From: Pseudeuparius sepicola
Taxonomy: Eukaryota; Arthropoda; Insecta; Coleoptera; Anthribidae
Length of the DNA: 64,000 bases
Assembly (NCBI GenBank): GCA_963920635.1
Contig: OY987298.1
Coordinates: 992,001-1,056,000, forward strand
Reading direction: 5' to 3'
The position numbers were made by a program, and so were the translations under genes. This document shows, in pieces, positions 35,201 through 46,215 of this stretch; positions within the stretch are counted from its first letter, which is position 1, and every line of letters starts with the position of its first letter. The notes beneath the pieces were generated by a model, which was not told the origin of the DNA, searched no databases, and was given only the letters and a program-made list of their open reading frames with translations.

Positions 35201-38200
35201 TTTGGCATTGAATTATCTTAACGAAAACCTAAACTTATTTTATGCGTTTTAGTAAATGGCTTACTTAAATAAAAGCTCGTTTTTAAAAAGGTTTTTTTAT
35301 TATTTATTTTATTTTGTGCTTTTTTAGTACCTATTTGATTCCCATCACAGAAGGTGGTAAAGAAATTTAGTCTGCCATCTTGGGGCATCGGGCATCCGCC
35401 CTATTGGATTTAGTATGACGTCAGTCACCTTATCGTTTTCTACTCTTCAAATCCTTTCATTTGATACCCATGTCGAAAATGTGAAGAATTAGGCAATCTG
35501 CCGTCTTGGGGAGGCCGCCTTATTAGATGTATTATGATGTCATTCACCTTATTGTTTTCTACCCGTCGAGCCCTTTCGTTTGATACCCATGTTGAGAATT
35601 ATTTTCGCTCTGGTGGTAAAGGTATCTTTTACCGTGCCCCGAACTAGATACGCCTATGTACTTACGCATGGTATGTAACCTCCTTTGGCGAGTTGCTTGA
35701 TTTGCAAACAATACACTTTTTTGCCCATAACATATAACTTAATTATCTATATAAGCATTTTAAACCGATGAATACTTAAGAAACACTTAAAAAAAGCGAA
35801 AAATTGCTTCTAAAAGACACAGAACCAGTTATGTCAAACACAAGGTGAGGCACACTCTTGACCGATTTGCGCGTTTGTCAGATTGTGCGATTGGTATTGG
35901 TAATTGTAGGTATATTATTGTTTCCCTAGTTGTATCACAGATTAAAGTACTACACGTAGTATAGAAATACTGCCTAATAAGTGTCTAGATAATTATAAAT
36001 ACTAGATTCACCTATTAGTCAGGCAGACCTTATCTCATCAACACATAAATATCATATAGGTATTATCTACCATTATTTACTTCAAAGCAAACGTATTTGC
36101 AACTGATTGGGTATGTCCCTAGTCCCTACATACAACGGAAACCACTGTTGAAAAACTATTATTTGCAATTTGATCTTGAAGATTATTTTAATTTACCAGA
36201 GAAATAAGTTTTTCATTATAAATTATTGGCAACGCTGTTAAACTTTAACTAGTAAATAAACAATAGAGTATAAAAAGTGCTACCCCTTACAAACATTTCA
36301 CTCTACAGATGCCATTTCTATGTTTTTTATTTTTCTGAGACAGTCAGGGACTCTTTAAAATAAGGGGACCCAGCACGTCACAGTCTATCACATAGGAAAA
36401 GTGAAGCCTCGAGGGGAAGTTTGTTTTCTGTCGACTCCAAGGAGACCACATGGGGGCTGGTACAAGGTTATGTTATATGTCAGTGTCCAACTGCCATCAG
36501 GTTTTATGCATAGATAAAGGATTTATATAGGGGTTTTATATGAAATGCCAGTTCCATAGATTCTGAAGGAGGCAAAAATTTTCCCATCATAATTCACAAT
36601 TTTTAAGTTTTCTAACTTCCAGATATTCAGATGTGACAATTAAAGGTAATGCGGCCGCCTATTGTAGTCCCAATAAATGCAACCAGATTTTTCTTGTATC
36701 CACCATTAGTAATCCTACAATTCCCATTACGTGGGCATTACATACAGTGTGTCCGAAATTGGTGATGAATGTATTGCGATCTCGGAAACTGTTAAAAATA
36801 GAGAAACGGTTAAATGGGGAAAGTTTTAGATAATTCTGTTTGTAATTGAATGCCGTTTAGTTTGCGACTTTATCTCTTTTGGTTTTGAAGATATTTTGAA
36901 AAAACTACGGTTTTGTAAAACCTCTTTTTTTAGTTTTCTAATGATGTATCACACCTAGTAAAAAAAAGTTCATTTATGGGTAAAAAACAAAAATTACGAT
37001 TTTGTGATAAATTTTGCAACGTCGCATAATAAAATAGTAAAACTCAAGGAGCTCATAGTGGATTTAATCTCTAAACTACAAATAATAAGAAAATGTCCTA
37101 TGTGGAAATGTTTTGAAATCAGAGAAATAACCCTTTTTCAAATCTTAATGCAATTTTAACATGGAATTAAATGTATAAACTGTAAAGATTAAATAATAAC
37201 TGAAATAAAATTGTCTAAGCTAGTATTCAAAATGCCGCCCATTTGCTTCCATACATTTCTGACATTTTTTTACCACGTACCTCTGGTAACACGATGAATT
37301 GTGTTACGGTTAATATTGGTAAAAAACGAAAATTACGATTTTGTTGTAAACGCCGCACAATAAAACACTAATTATTATTTTTCAGAATACCCAATTTGAT
37401 CCATGATGATGATGATTAACAAAGTTGATGATGGTTCCAAAAAACCGAAACGTTGCAAATAAAATCTGACTACGCAGTCGTTTTAGGCGTAAAAAGTTGC
37501 CCTAAGAAAGTTTTTACAGAATTTAAAATTTTCATAAATAAAGAAATTACAGGAAATTTTCGAAAATGCATCATTTTAGTTTTTTCAAAATATCTTCAAA
37601 AGCAAGAGAGATAAAGTAGCAAACTAAACGGCATTCAATTACAAACAGAATAATCTAAAACTTTCCCCATTTAACCGTTTCTCTATCTAACAGTTTCCGA
37701 GATCGCAATACATGCATCACTAATTTCGGACACGCTGTATAAGTAAAAAAAAATAAATAATAATAATATAAAACAAAAATCGTATTTCGTAAATTTTAAA
37801 TTATTAAGCATGTAGCTTCAGTCAGGTCTTTTTTTAAAGCGTTTTTATCTACGACTACAAGTTTATTTTAAGTTTGTGTTGTGAGGTACTTTGCGAGAGA
37901 AATAAAATTACAAAAATTTTATAATGAACACAGAGAAAAACTACCATGATTAGAACTACTAGACCTAATCTTATTAGTCCATCCCGAAATCTGTGAAAGT
38001 TCTTTGGGTAGATACATTCAAGAAAGTTCAAGTATGCATATTAAAAATGGATTGAGGAACCTGGTAACAAGGTGCAATAGCGACAAATTCTTAAATAAGC
38101 AAAATCGGCACTGATTTACCATACTTATTACTTAAATTCGTGGAAATAATTGCTGGAAATCAATTTCAACTATAAAATAAATTTGTTTCATTTGACAGTT

Positions 38201-39189
38201 GCCATATTCTGCCCTTGTAGACACAACATTGTCAAGTCTAATTTTTAGAAATCATGGAAACCATTATTAATTTTTACTAACAATCAAAGTACCTGTTATA
38301 TTCATAGATTCTCCAATAAAATGGCTTACTTGGCATCACTGATACCATTAGAATGAGGAAAGAATAGGCCGCACTTTGGAAAGTATAATGCTGGGTCCCC
38401 TTACTTTAAAGACAGTAGTTCATTTGTCCCATGATGCTTGTCGACATGTTGGATATAAAAAAATATTTAACCTCGTAAAAAACGTCTGAAACAGTTATTT
38501 TCAGGCAATGTTCGGAATTCTACCGCAACATGATCCGCATCCAAAAGTGCGTCACCTACAACCAAGTCAAAGGAATCTTCGGCTTCGACGACAGCAGCAG
38601 CATCGGAAAAATCGCCTTTCCCGCCGCCCAGGCGACGCCCTGCCTCTCTACCTCGTTCCCGCACATTTTCGGCTCGAAAAAAATTCCGTGCCTCATCCCG
38701 TGCGCCATCGACCAAGACCCGTACTTTAGGATGGCGCGCGACGTGTGCCCCAGGATCGGCTTCGAAAAACCGGCGCTACTGCACTCGAAGTTTTTCCCGG
38801 CTTTGCAAGGGGCGCAAACCAAGATGTCCGCCTCCGAGGCCAGCAGTACGATTTACATGAGCGACACCGCTAAGCAGTTGAAGAATAAAATAAACAGGCA
38901 CGCGTTTTCGGGAGGTCGAGCTTCGGTAGAGGAACATAGGAGGCTCGGAGGGAACTGTGATATAGATATTTCGTATCAGTATTTGAGATTTTTCTTGGAC
39001 GATGACGAGAGGTTGGAAAGAATAAAGGAAGATTATACAAGCGGGAAGCTATTGACGGGGGAATTGAAGAAAATATTGATAGATACTTTAACGCCAGTGT
39101 TGCAGAAACATCAGGAAAATAGAGCCAAAGTAACGGATGAAGTTTTGAAAAAGTTCATGACACCTCGGAAATTGAATTTTGATCCATAA
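32158..39189 (+). CDS. WARS1: Tryptophanyl-tRNA synthetase, cytoplasmic (class I)
   Basis: The enzyme charges tRNA-Trp with tryptophan using ATP in the cytosol. Exons 32158-32290, 32347-32758 and 38505-39189 join with GT-AG introns to 1,230 bases, which is 409 residues plus TAA. The class I HIGH motif appears as MHVGHL after [10 protein letters not shown]. The KMSKS motif appears as KMSAS in [13 protein letters not shown]. Other eukaryotic TrpRS landmarks are [30 protein letters not shown] and the C-terminal FMTPRKL. The start ATG at 32158 (context AAAATG) opens [12 protein letters not shown]. No N-terminal WHEP domain is present. A 4-codon upstream ORF (ATG CAC CTG TAA) sits at 32078-32089 and a TGACGTCA site at about 31991. 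The 5.7-kb second intron holds a palindrome and a hAT element. Identification is firm. Confidence 0.96.
32347..32758 (+). CDS. WARS1: WARS exon 2: first half of the Rossmann-fold catalytic domain
   Basis: This 412-base exon, after acceptor TTTTTAG, encodes [15 protein letters not shown] through the HIGH-type motif to [10 protein letters not shown]. The donor GTGAGT follows the GG of a split glycine codon. It is GC-rich at the third codon position compared with the surrounding AT-rich DNA. Confidence 0.94.
32913..36340. mobile_element. 3.4-kb palindrome in WARS intron 2
   Basis: Arms 32913-34609 and 34656-36340 (about 1.69 kb each) are reverse complements with scattered differences and a 46-base spacer. 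Both arms contain a sub-hairpin with AAGCTTGTCGCG (33960-34360, 34940-35310). They also share GACGTCA-plus-ATGGCGG text (33710-33890, 35380-35550) similar to the RTE-like repeats elsewhere. No coding region was recognised. TSDs were not found. Confidence 0.85.
36745..37737. mobile_element. 993-bp TA-flanked palindromic MITE (CAGTGTGTCCGAAATT ends)
   Basis: CAGTGTGTCCGAAATTGGTG and the next roughly 90 bases are mirrored at 37640-37737 (…TTTCGGACACGCTG), with TA on both sides. The corresponding position in hAT copy 1 (GCATTACGTATATAAG at about 16616) is unoccupied. This shows a clean TA insertion into copy 2. Confidence 0.85.
37424..37456 (+). ncRNA. Hammerhead-like motif
   Basis: TTGATGATGGTT…AACCGAAACGTTGC has a GATGA box, a GGTT/AACC stem and GAAAC, like the core of Penelope-associated hammerheads. 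The first core base is T rather than C and cleavage-site pairing is not evident, so this may be a decayed copy. Confidence 0.25.
38505..39189 (+). CDS. WARS1: WARS exon 3: KMSKS loop and anticodon-binding domain
   Basis: This 685-base exon, after acceptor TTTTCAG, runs from the split glycine through [14 protein letters not shown], the DQDPYFRM and KMSAS motifs, to TPRKLNFDP and TAA. The immediately upstream intron sequence is the right part of a hAT element ending about 38410, under 100 bases from the acceptor. Confidence 0.94.
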
Positions 39190-41303
39190 CTATTTCTTCT
39201 TACATTCTGTTAATTTATTTATGTTATAAGGCTCACTCTTGTTAATAGAGTAATTCAGACACCAGATTTGAGTTTTAGTTCATGAATTTTAAATTAACAT
39301 GGGTAAAAAAAGACAAATTGCCCTTAAATTTAACTTTCAACCCCCCTATATTTTGAAATTGAGGCCTCTAATGATATAAGAAAGGCCGCCAAAGAAGTTT
39401 AGATGTTATCCTGAATAAATTTCAAAAGTAGGTCAAACATACCAAAAAATTATTCAATTCTCCGAATAACATTTCACTCATTTTCTGTAAATGAAAAAGG
39501 TTAAAAATAAAAACAACATTATAAAAACGGTTTTATTTATCGAAATTGCACAAACATAGGAATATTTATTTTAATATGTACTTACCCTAAGAAATAAACT
39601 CCAAAAATACATTTCTAAATAATCCGTAAGTGGCTCTTACAAACCAAGGTGAAAACATCTACCTATATTATGTACGTATTTACAGTGTAACATACATAAA
39701 TAAACCTCTTATCTCGGGTTTTGTTAAATCCGTAATTTAAAACTAATAATATTGTCAAGATATAAATGCATTATACTATCAGATACAAAAATATAACTGC
39801 AAGATTTTCTCTCAAGCTATTGTTTTTTTCTTTATACAAGCTGATTTGCAGGCAGTGCGAATGAACCAAATTAAAACAAAAATTGTTTCTCAAATGACCG
39901 TGTGCTTGTATAAGGAAGACCTTTTTATTTCTTTATAAAATGGCACTGAATGACTAACTTATAGAATTTACTTACAATGGGGAAAGGTGTAACAAATTTA
40001 CTACCATCTAGTTGACAGCAAACCATCTCTGAAATTTTCTAGTTCATATCTCTCTGACGATAGGTGGCAAATATAGAGAAATATCACTTGACAGATTCAA
40101 AATTCTCTTCATAATTCACATCTATTCAATGTTAGAAGTAGTTTTCAAGAGGTAGAATTGAGAAACGTGTAGGTGGACATTTGAACTACTTCAGGATTGG
40201 GTCTGAATAATTGTTGTATGTATGATGATTTTTACTTTAATCTAAAGCAGCAGTAAGTTTGAGAGACTGTTTTCTGTCAACAAACAAACTTACAAGTATC
40301 AAGTTGACAGCAAACCATTTCTGAAATTTTCTATTTCGTATCTGATGATAGGTGGCAAATATAGGAAAATATCACTCGACAGTTTCAAGATTCTCTTCAT
40401 AATTCACATCTATTCAATGTTAGAAGTAATTTTCAAGGGATAGAAATGAGAAACGTGTAGGTGGACATTTGAACTACTTCAGGATTGGGTCTGAATAATT
40501 GTTGTATGTATGAAGATTTTTACTTTAATCTAAAGCAGCAGTAAGTTTGAGAGACTGTTTTCTGTCAACAAACAAATTTACAACTGTCAAGTTGATGACA
40601 GCAAACCATATCTGATTTTTTTTCTGATAGGTGGCAAATATAGAAAAATATCACTTGACAGTTTTAAGATTCTCTGCATGATTCACATCAATTTAATGTT
40701 AGAAGTAATTTTCAAGCGGTAGAAATGAGAAACATGCAGAAAAGTGTAGATGGACATTTGAACTACTTAAATTTTTGCTTTATTCTAAAGCAGCAGAGAG
40801 TTTGAGAGACAGCTTTCTATCAACAGTGGCACCTCTTTCTATATACTTCACTCAACAGTTTTTGAAATAATTGACTAACTTCCTTAAAAATGCAAAGTTT
40901 AATTTTCTAGAAAAATAATTAACTAAAATCGGGTCATTTCTCAATTTATTCACCTACCTAACCTAACACCTGGATGTGCGTTTAAATTTAAACGAGCGAT
41001 ATTTAAAAAATAGTCAGCCATTTATATCATCCACAATAGTTATTACATCGAATGTTAAAGCCTACTTATCCTAAAGCCGATCACAATACCAGTCTGTTTA
41101 TCAACTATTTTTTTATTATTTAAAGCATTTCCAGACCTGAACGACCAGCGAGTAGTTCTAAACATAGTACCTCAGTTATAGTTACTCAAGACCAGAAACC
41201 TTATATCCTGAACAAAAACAAACACCCAAAACATCCAAAATAAGACTGGCGGATAAAAGAAAAACACGAAACGATTCTTTATCACAACTTCCATCGCTCA
41301 CGC
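39190..41303. other. Convergent WARS/Atg2 3' intergenic region
   Basis: This contains the 3' untranslated regions of both genes (several AATAAA/TTTATT signals, for example near 39412) and a tandem repeat at 40005-40850. No additional coding sequence was recognised. Confidence 0.5.
40005..40850. repeat. Tandem repeat, about three units of 290 bp
   Basis: Units begin near 40011, 40303 and 40594 with GTTGACAGCAAACCATCTCT-type text. They contain GTGGACATTTGAACTACTTC and end with AAGCAGCAGTAAGTTTGAGA. Related units occur at 46490-47095 inside an Atg2 intron. Confidence 0.8.
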
Positions 41304-44300
41304 TCAAGTTTCGTTCGCTCGCCACTTTTCGTTCGCCTCTCTTCTCGCGTCCGGCGCCAACTGGCTGTGGACGCCTCCGAGAACGTTCGCCGCAACTTCC
41401 GACACTATTATGACCGGCTTTAGCGCCGTCGACGGTATCTGCCTCAAGACGCCCCCCACCGCCCCGCTGTAACCCTTCCTCTCCCTTTCCTGCGCCGCTA
41501 TCTGCACAATACTGTCGGCCGCCTCGCCTATGCCCTACAAAGAACACAGCAGATCAAATTTACGACATGCGCTACGTTCGAACTAATCGGGTAGTTCAAA
41601 CGTATCAAATTCGGTTCGTTCGAACTAATCGAGTAGTTCGAGCGTACCGTCCGTTCGAACTACCGCCCAAACGGACCGCGCCTACCTCCTTGAAAACGGT
41701 GACGGCATTCGTGAGCCCCTCCCGGATGTCCTGCGGGCGGCTGTACCTCTTCTTCTTGCCCCTGCTCTTCTGTATCCGTTTCATTCGTATGCTGGGGCCG
41801 GGCGACAGCATGTCGTAGGCGGTTTCGGCGGTGATCTGAAAAAGTAGTTCAAACGTACCATCTCCTCAAGTAGCACAAATTGTTTTTAAAAAGCTGTAAC
41901 AGTATCTATACTGCTTTTTTATATAACCTCAAGCTATATAATTAAGAGTTATAAACAATCTTTCAGCACTAATAAAATATCAATGTACCCAAAAAAAAGG
42001 CCTTATAAAATATGTTATACAGCCACTAAGCAGTTGCTTAGAAGGCGTTATTCAGTTATTCTAATGATCTTTTAATTGTTATATTAGAGGTACTTACATG
42101 ATACAAACAAGATTTATAACACCTTAAAAAGTATATATTGACGAACAAATCTTTTAAAAAATCATTTTTGTAATAAAACGGCTATATTAAATCATACAAT
42201 TTCTATGTTCTCACACTCACAAACAGAAATATGATGACTTTGTTGAATAACGAAGTAAAATCTGGTACCTAATAATAATAATCCGCCAGAAGACTGTTTT
42301 GCCTGTATATTATTAATTTTATTGCTCGCCCTGGACTCGAAATTCATCTGCCAACCAAGTTTTATGGTAAATAAATTAAAAGTAAAAAAATATTTTTAAA
42401 AAAAGCTTTTATTTAAATGCGCTAAAAAGAATAAAATAATCTTTTCTTTTAAAACTTTTACTATCAACTTATAACGTCATTCCACAATTTATATGATATA
42501 AAAGCTTGTCGCGAGATTTAAGTAGTGGTATTTACTTAGTTTGAAAACTTAAATCTCGCGACAAGCTTTTATATCATATAAATTGTGGAATGACGTTATA
42601 AGTTGATAGTAAAAGTTTTAAAAGAAAAGATTATTTTATTCTTTTTAGCGCATTTAAATAAAAGCTTTTTTTAAAAATATTTTTTTACTTTTAATTTATT
42701 TTGTAATTTTTAGTTTGGCCAGGTGTCTGAGTCTATTCATCTCAGTTAACGCATCATTGTTGCAAGGTCGTTTGCCGGTTAGTTTAGAACAGTCTAGCTC
42801 TTCAATGAGGAGACCTTCTAATGACCATCTTGGGTGTTCCGCCATGTTGGATTTAGAATGACGTCACACATATAATCATGCATTGTCATCCAAATTAAAC
42901 GTGTGTACAAAATTTCAGCTCGATCGGTTGAAATTTAACTAGTCCGCCATCTTGAGTGTTCCGCCATGTTGGATTTAGAATGACGTCACACATATAATCA
43001 TGCATTGTCATCCAAATTAAACGTGTGTACAAAATTTCAGCTCGATCGGTTGAAATTTAACTAGTCCGCCATCTTGAGTGTTCCGCCATGTTGGATTTAG
43101 AATGACGTCACACATATAATCATGCATTGTCATCCAAATTAAACGTGTGTACAAAATTTCAGCTCGATCGGTTGAAATTTAACTAGTCCGCCATCTTGGG
43201 TGATCCGCCATGTTGGATTTAGAATGACGTCACACATATAATCATGCATTGTCATCCAAATTAAACGTGTGTACAAAATTTCAGCTCGATCGGTTGAAGA
43301 TATCTGCTTCAAAATTGAGTTGCAAGATTCCACCCGAACAAATTACATACATACATACATACATACATACATTGCAAGTTAAATAAAAGCTTTTAAAAAC
43401 CACTTATTTTAGTGGGAAATAACAACTGCGTCTCAAAAATTCTTTGAAATTAATTCAAACAAAAAAATATTTTTTTATTTTTTCCCGTTTTTTCACAACT
43501 CCTGTATTTAAATAAATTGCGTTACATATTCTGAATGTATTGTAACTAATTATCATAACAATAATGCAAAAATTTCCTTCTAATGTTAAAAAAATTATTG
43601 AATATATCAATATGGCCGCCCTATCACCTTCTTTTCCACTATACAAAATGGCTTCTTTCAAAAAGGTCACCATACGATCACTTATAAATCGTTTAAAGAG
43701 CACTATTCTGCATAAAGGTGTCATTATTGTTGTATAGCCGCTTATTAAGCAATTATAAATTATCAGGAGAATTTAAAGAAGTTATAATAAATAATAATGC
43801 TTTATTATCTCGTTCATCTTTCGTTTGGAATGTCCATTTTGTAATAATTTTTTGCAGCACTTGTTCATATTTTATTAAAGAATATTTCAAAAACTACACC
43901 GCGTGTTACCCTCATACTAACTTTGGAGCTTTTGAGATAGAAAAGCTGAAAAGGTACTTTTTACAGTTAAAACATCTGCTGCTATATAGTTCTAAAAGAG
44001 CATTTCAACTATATACTTGCTACAGAAAATATTCTCTTGGTGACTGTTACAAAGCTTTTATACATAATCTATACTGAAGCTATATTTGAAGCTTTTGTCT
44101 TAAATAACTATATTGCTGAGAAATTATACTTTAATCACGCTTAAAACTCTATAGTATCCAACCACAATAAAGCAAAAGTTGGAGTATTAGATTACTTTAT
44201 AGATAAGCTATATGCAAGTTTATATAACTCTTACAAATATGTTTTACTTATTCTATATAAAGGCTTCCAATACCGCTTTTACGAAGTAAAAATAATGCTG

Positions 44301-46215
44301 TATAAAATAATGGCGCAATGAAGCACCTTTATAAAAATACTGTAAAGTTGTTTTTATTATACTTCTTTGAAAACACCTTATTTTCATATGTTTTAGCAAT
44401 AATGAAAGATGGGGTTTTTCGGGCTGGCGCACGGAAACAGCGCACGGAAAAACTTTCCGTCCGCTGAATAAAAATACCGAATGTATGGCTTTAAAATAGA
44501 AATATACAGCAAAGTAAACTAAATTTAAGAAACTCTATATGCTCTCTGAAATTTAACATGTACCTATTTTGTATTTTAATTCTTAAGTGTTTCAATATTT
44601 AGATACATTCCTGTAATATTTTTGACGTTTTATTCACCTTATCTGACAATAACTAATTTACAACAAAGCACCTTTGAAATAATTTGAGAGTAACCATGGA
44701 AACGCATCATACATACCAAACACTTATATACTCAAATTATTTTAAGTCCTTACTGGGACTGTCAATTGGTAATTTCGATATCCTAAGTTGGCATCAATGC
44801 AGCAAAAAATGCAACCGGGTCATAAGTTCAGGTCAGTAACGAGCCCATTTGCACTAATAACACGAAAAGTAACACGAACAAGAACAACACAGATGACGGT
44901 AAAACTCACAAAACGTAGAAAACCCGCGAATATTTTCATTACCGAATGTTTGAACCAGTTTGAACGATCTGGAAAACCTTCACTGTCACTTTGACACACC
45001 GAGCTAAATTTGCCTGAGTCCGCCCATAGACGCTGCCAAAAGCAGCTGATTATTACAAAATACCAAAATGAGAAGTGTTTCCATGACGTTTGAAATTATT
45101 ATTAAAATGAGTTGTAGTCATAGTTATTTTTATTTGTAGCGGCATAATCGTGATTGCAATAGGGTTTTTATTTTATTATGCTCTTTTTTTCGTATCACTT
45201 GGGTAACTTTTCACATCATAAATCAATGAGTGACGTCATTAACTGGTTGAGACACATATACCAATGTTATACCCATGGTTAACAAAAAATTCCTAGGGAC
45301 TTTGTGGAGAATGTCATCTGACAAAATCGGGACTTCTTACAGTAATCGGGGTATATTGTCTGCATTGTTTATTTTTCGTCAATTAAATTTATAATATGCC
45401 GATAAAATGTTTTAAGTTTCCGTTTTCAAAGAAGTACAATAAAAAATATCGTTCATTACACGTCCGGAAATAGATTTTTCCCTGCTTGCACGGAAAAATC
45501 TTTATTTCCAGACTCGTAATGAAATATACTATTTAACAGCAACGTTATTTGAATAAGCAATCCGGTATCATATATTTCCTTAATATAACCGATTGGCCAT
45601 ATTAATTGCGGCAATATACTTTTTGTAAAGTTTTAAGCAGAATAGCGCACCGAATGTGCTACTCGGGTCTGCTCGAAGTTTAAACCTGTAGTTTCTTACT
45701 TGTATGAGGTAAATAATTCGGGTGGTGAGTTCCAGGGCGGCCATAGCCGTCGAGGTGGTGAAACTGTTCGCTCCCCTCTGTAGGCCGCGGACGATCCTGC
45801 CGTCCTTTTGATATTGCTCGATCGGCAGCCAAAATAAGTCCCGAACGCCTTGGACTAAAAGCACGGGAAAATCATTAAGAGGTTTCCCTAAATCGCCGAA
45901 AATTACCCACATAATTGCAGTAGGGCGTGCATGGGCCCCACGCCGCCGAGTATGGTGGACAACTGATTCCTTTTGATGTCGCCCAGCCATTCTTGCAGCA
46001 AGAAGAATACGAGTTTGCCGGTGCCCAGCAGGCCGTGCCTGTGAACCACCCTTTTTAGCCTCAGCTCGGAGCAGTTCAGCTGTCCGAGACCCATGAGGAG
46101 GCCGGCCAGCGGGCCGTGGGTGAGGTCGACCCGTTTCCCGTGGTAGTCCAAACGTACCAGGACTTCGGGCGAGAAAACGACTTTGCGGAAGTAGACCGGC
46201 ATCTCGTCAGAAGAT
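41304..46215 (-). CDS. Atg2: Atg2 exon block 5 (C-terminal, most conserved)
   Basis: The exons are 45911-46215, 45700-45854, 41686-41835 and 41304-41534. They hold the strongest family signature: YFRKVVFSPEVLVRLDYHGK, NCSELRLKRVVHRHGLLG, LGGVGPMHALLQLFQGVRDL, IEQYQKDGRIVRGLQRGA, then YDMLSPGPS, and the terminal GYSGAVGGVLRQIPSTALKP with stop at 41304. The phenylalanine of LQLFQG is split over the 45911/45854 junction. The 41836-45699 intron (3.9 kb) holds an RTE-like repeat and a hAT fragment. Confidence 0.95.

Larger units (their letters stand above)
36345..38410. mobile_element. hAT element (CAGGGACTCTTTAAAATA ends), copy 2
   Basis: This is the same family as 16266-17309. The left end is intact after GAGACAGT. 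The right end stops at CCTTACTTTAAA and runs straight into GACAGT, so the last bases GGGTCCCTG and part of the target duplication were lost. It contains a TA-flanked MITE at 36745-37737. The enclosing intron still splices to WARS exon 3 95 bases downstream. Confidence 0.8.

Noticed and set aside
17955..36340. Long palindromes as assembly artefacts
   Set aside because: The arms differ by many substitutions and indels and carry arm-specific insertions with target duplications, which inverted mis-assembly would not create. Long reads would still be the final test.
43718..44077. Frame reading MSLLLYSRLLSNYKLSGEF
   Set aside because: No resemblance to a family, AT-driven composition, inside an Atg2 intron on the other strand.
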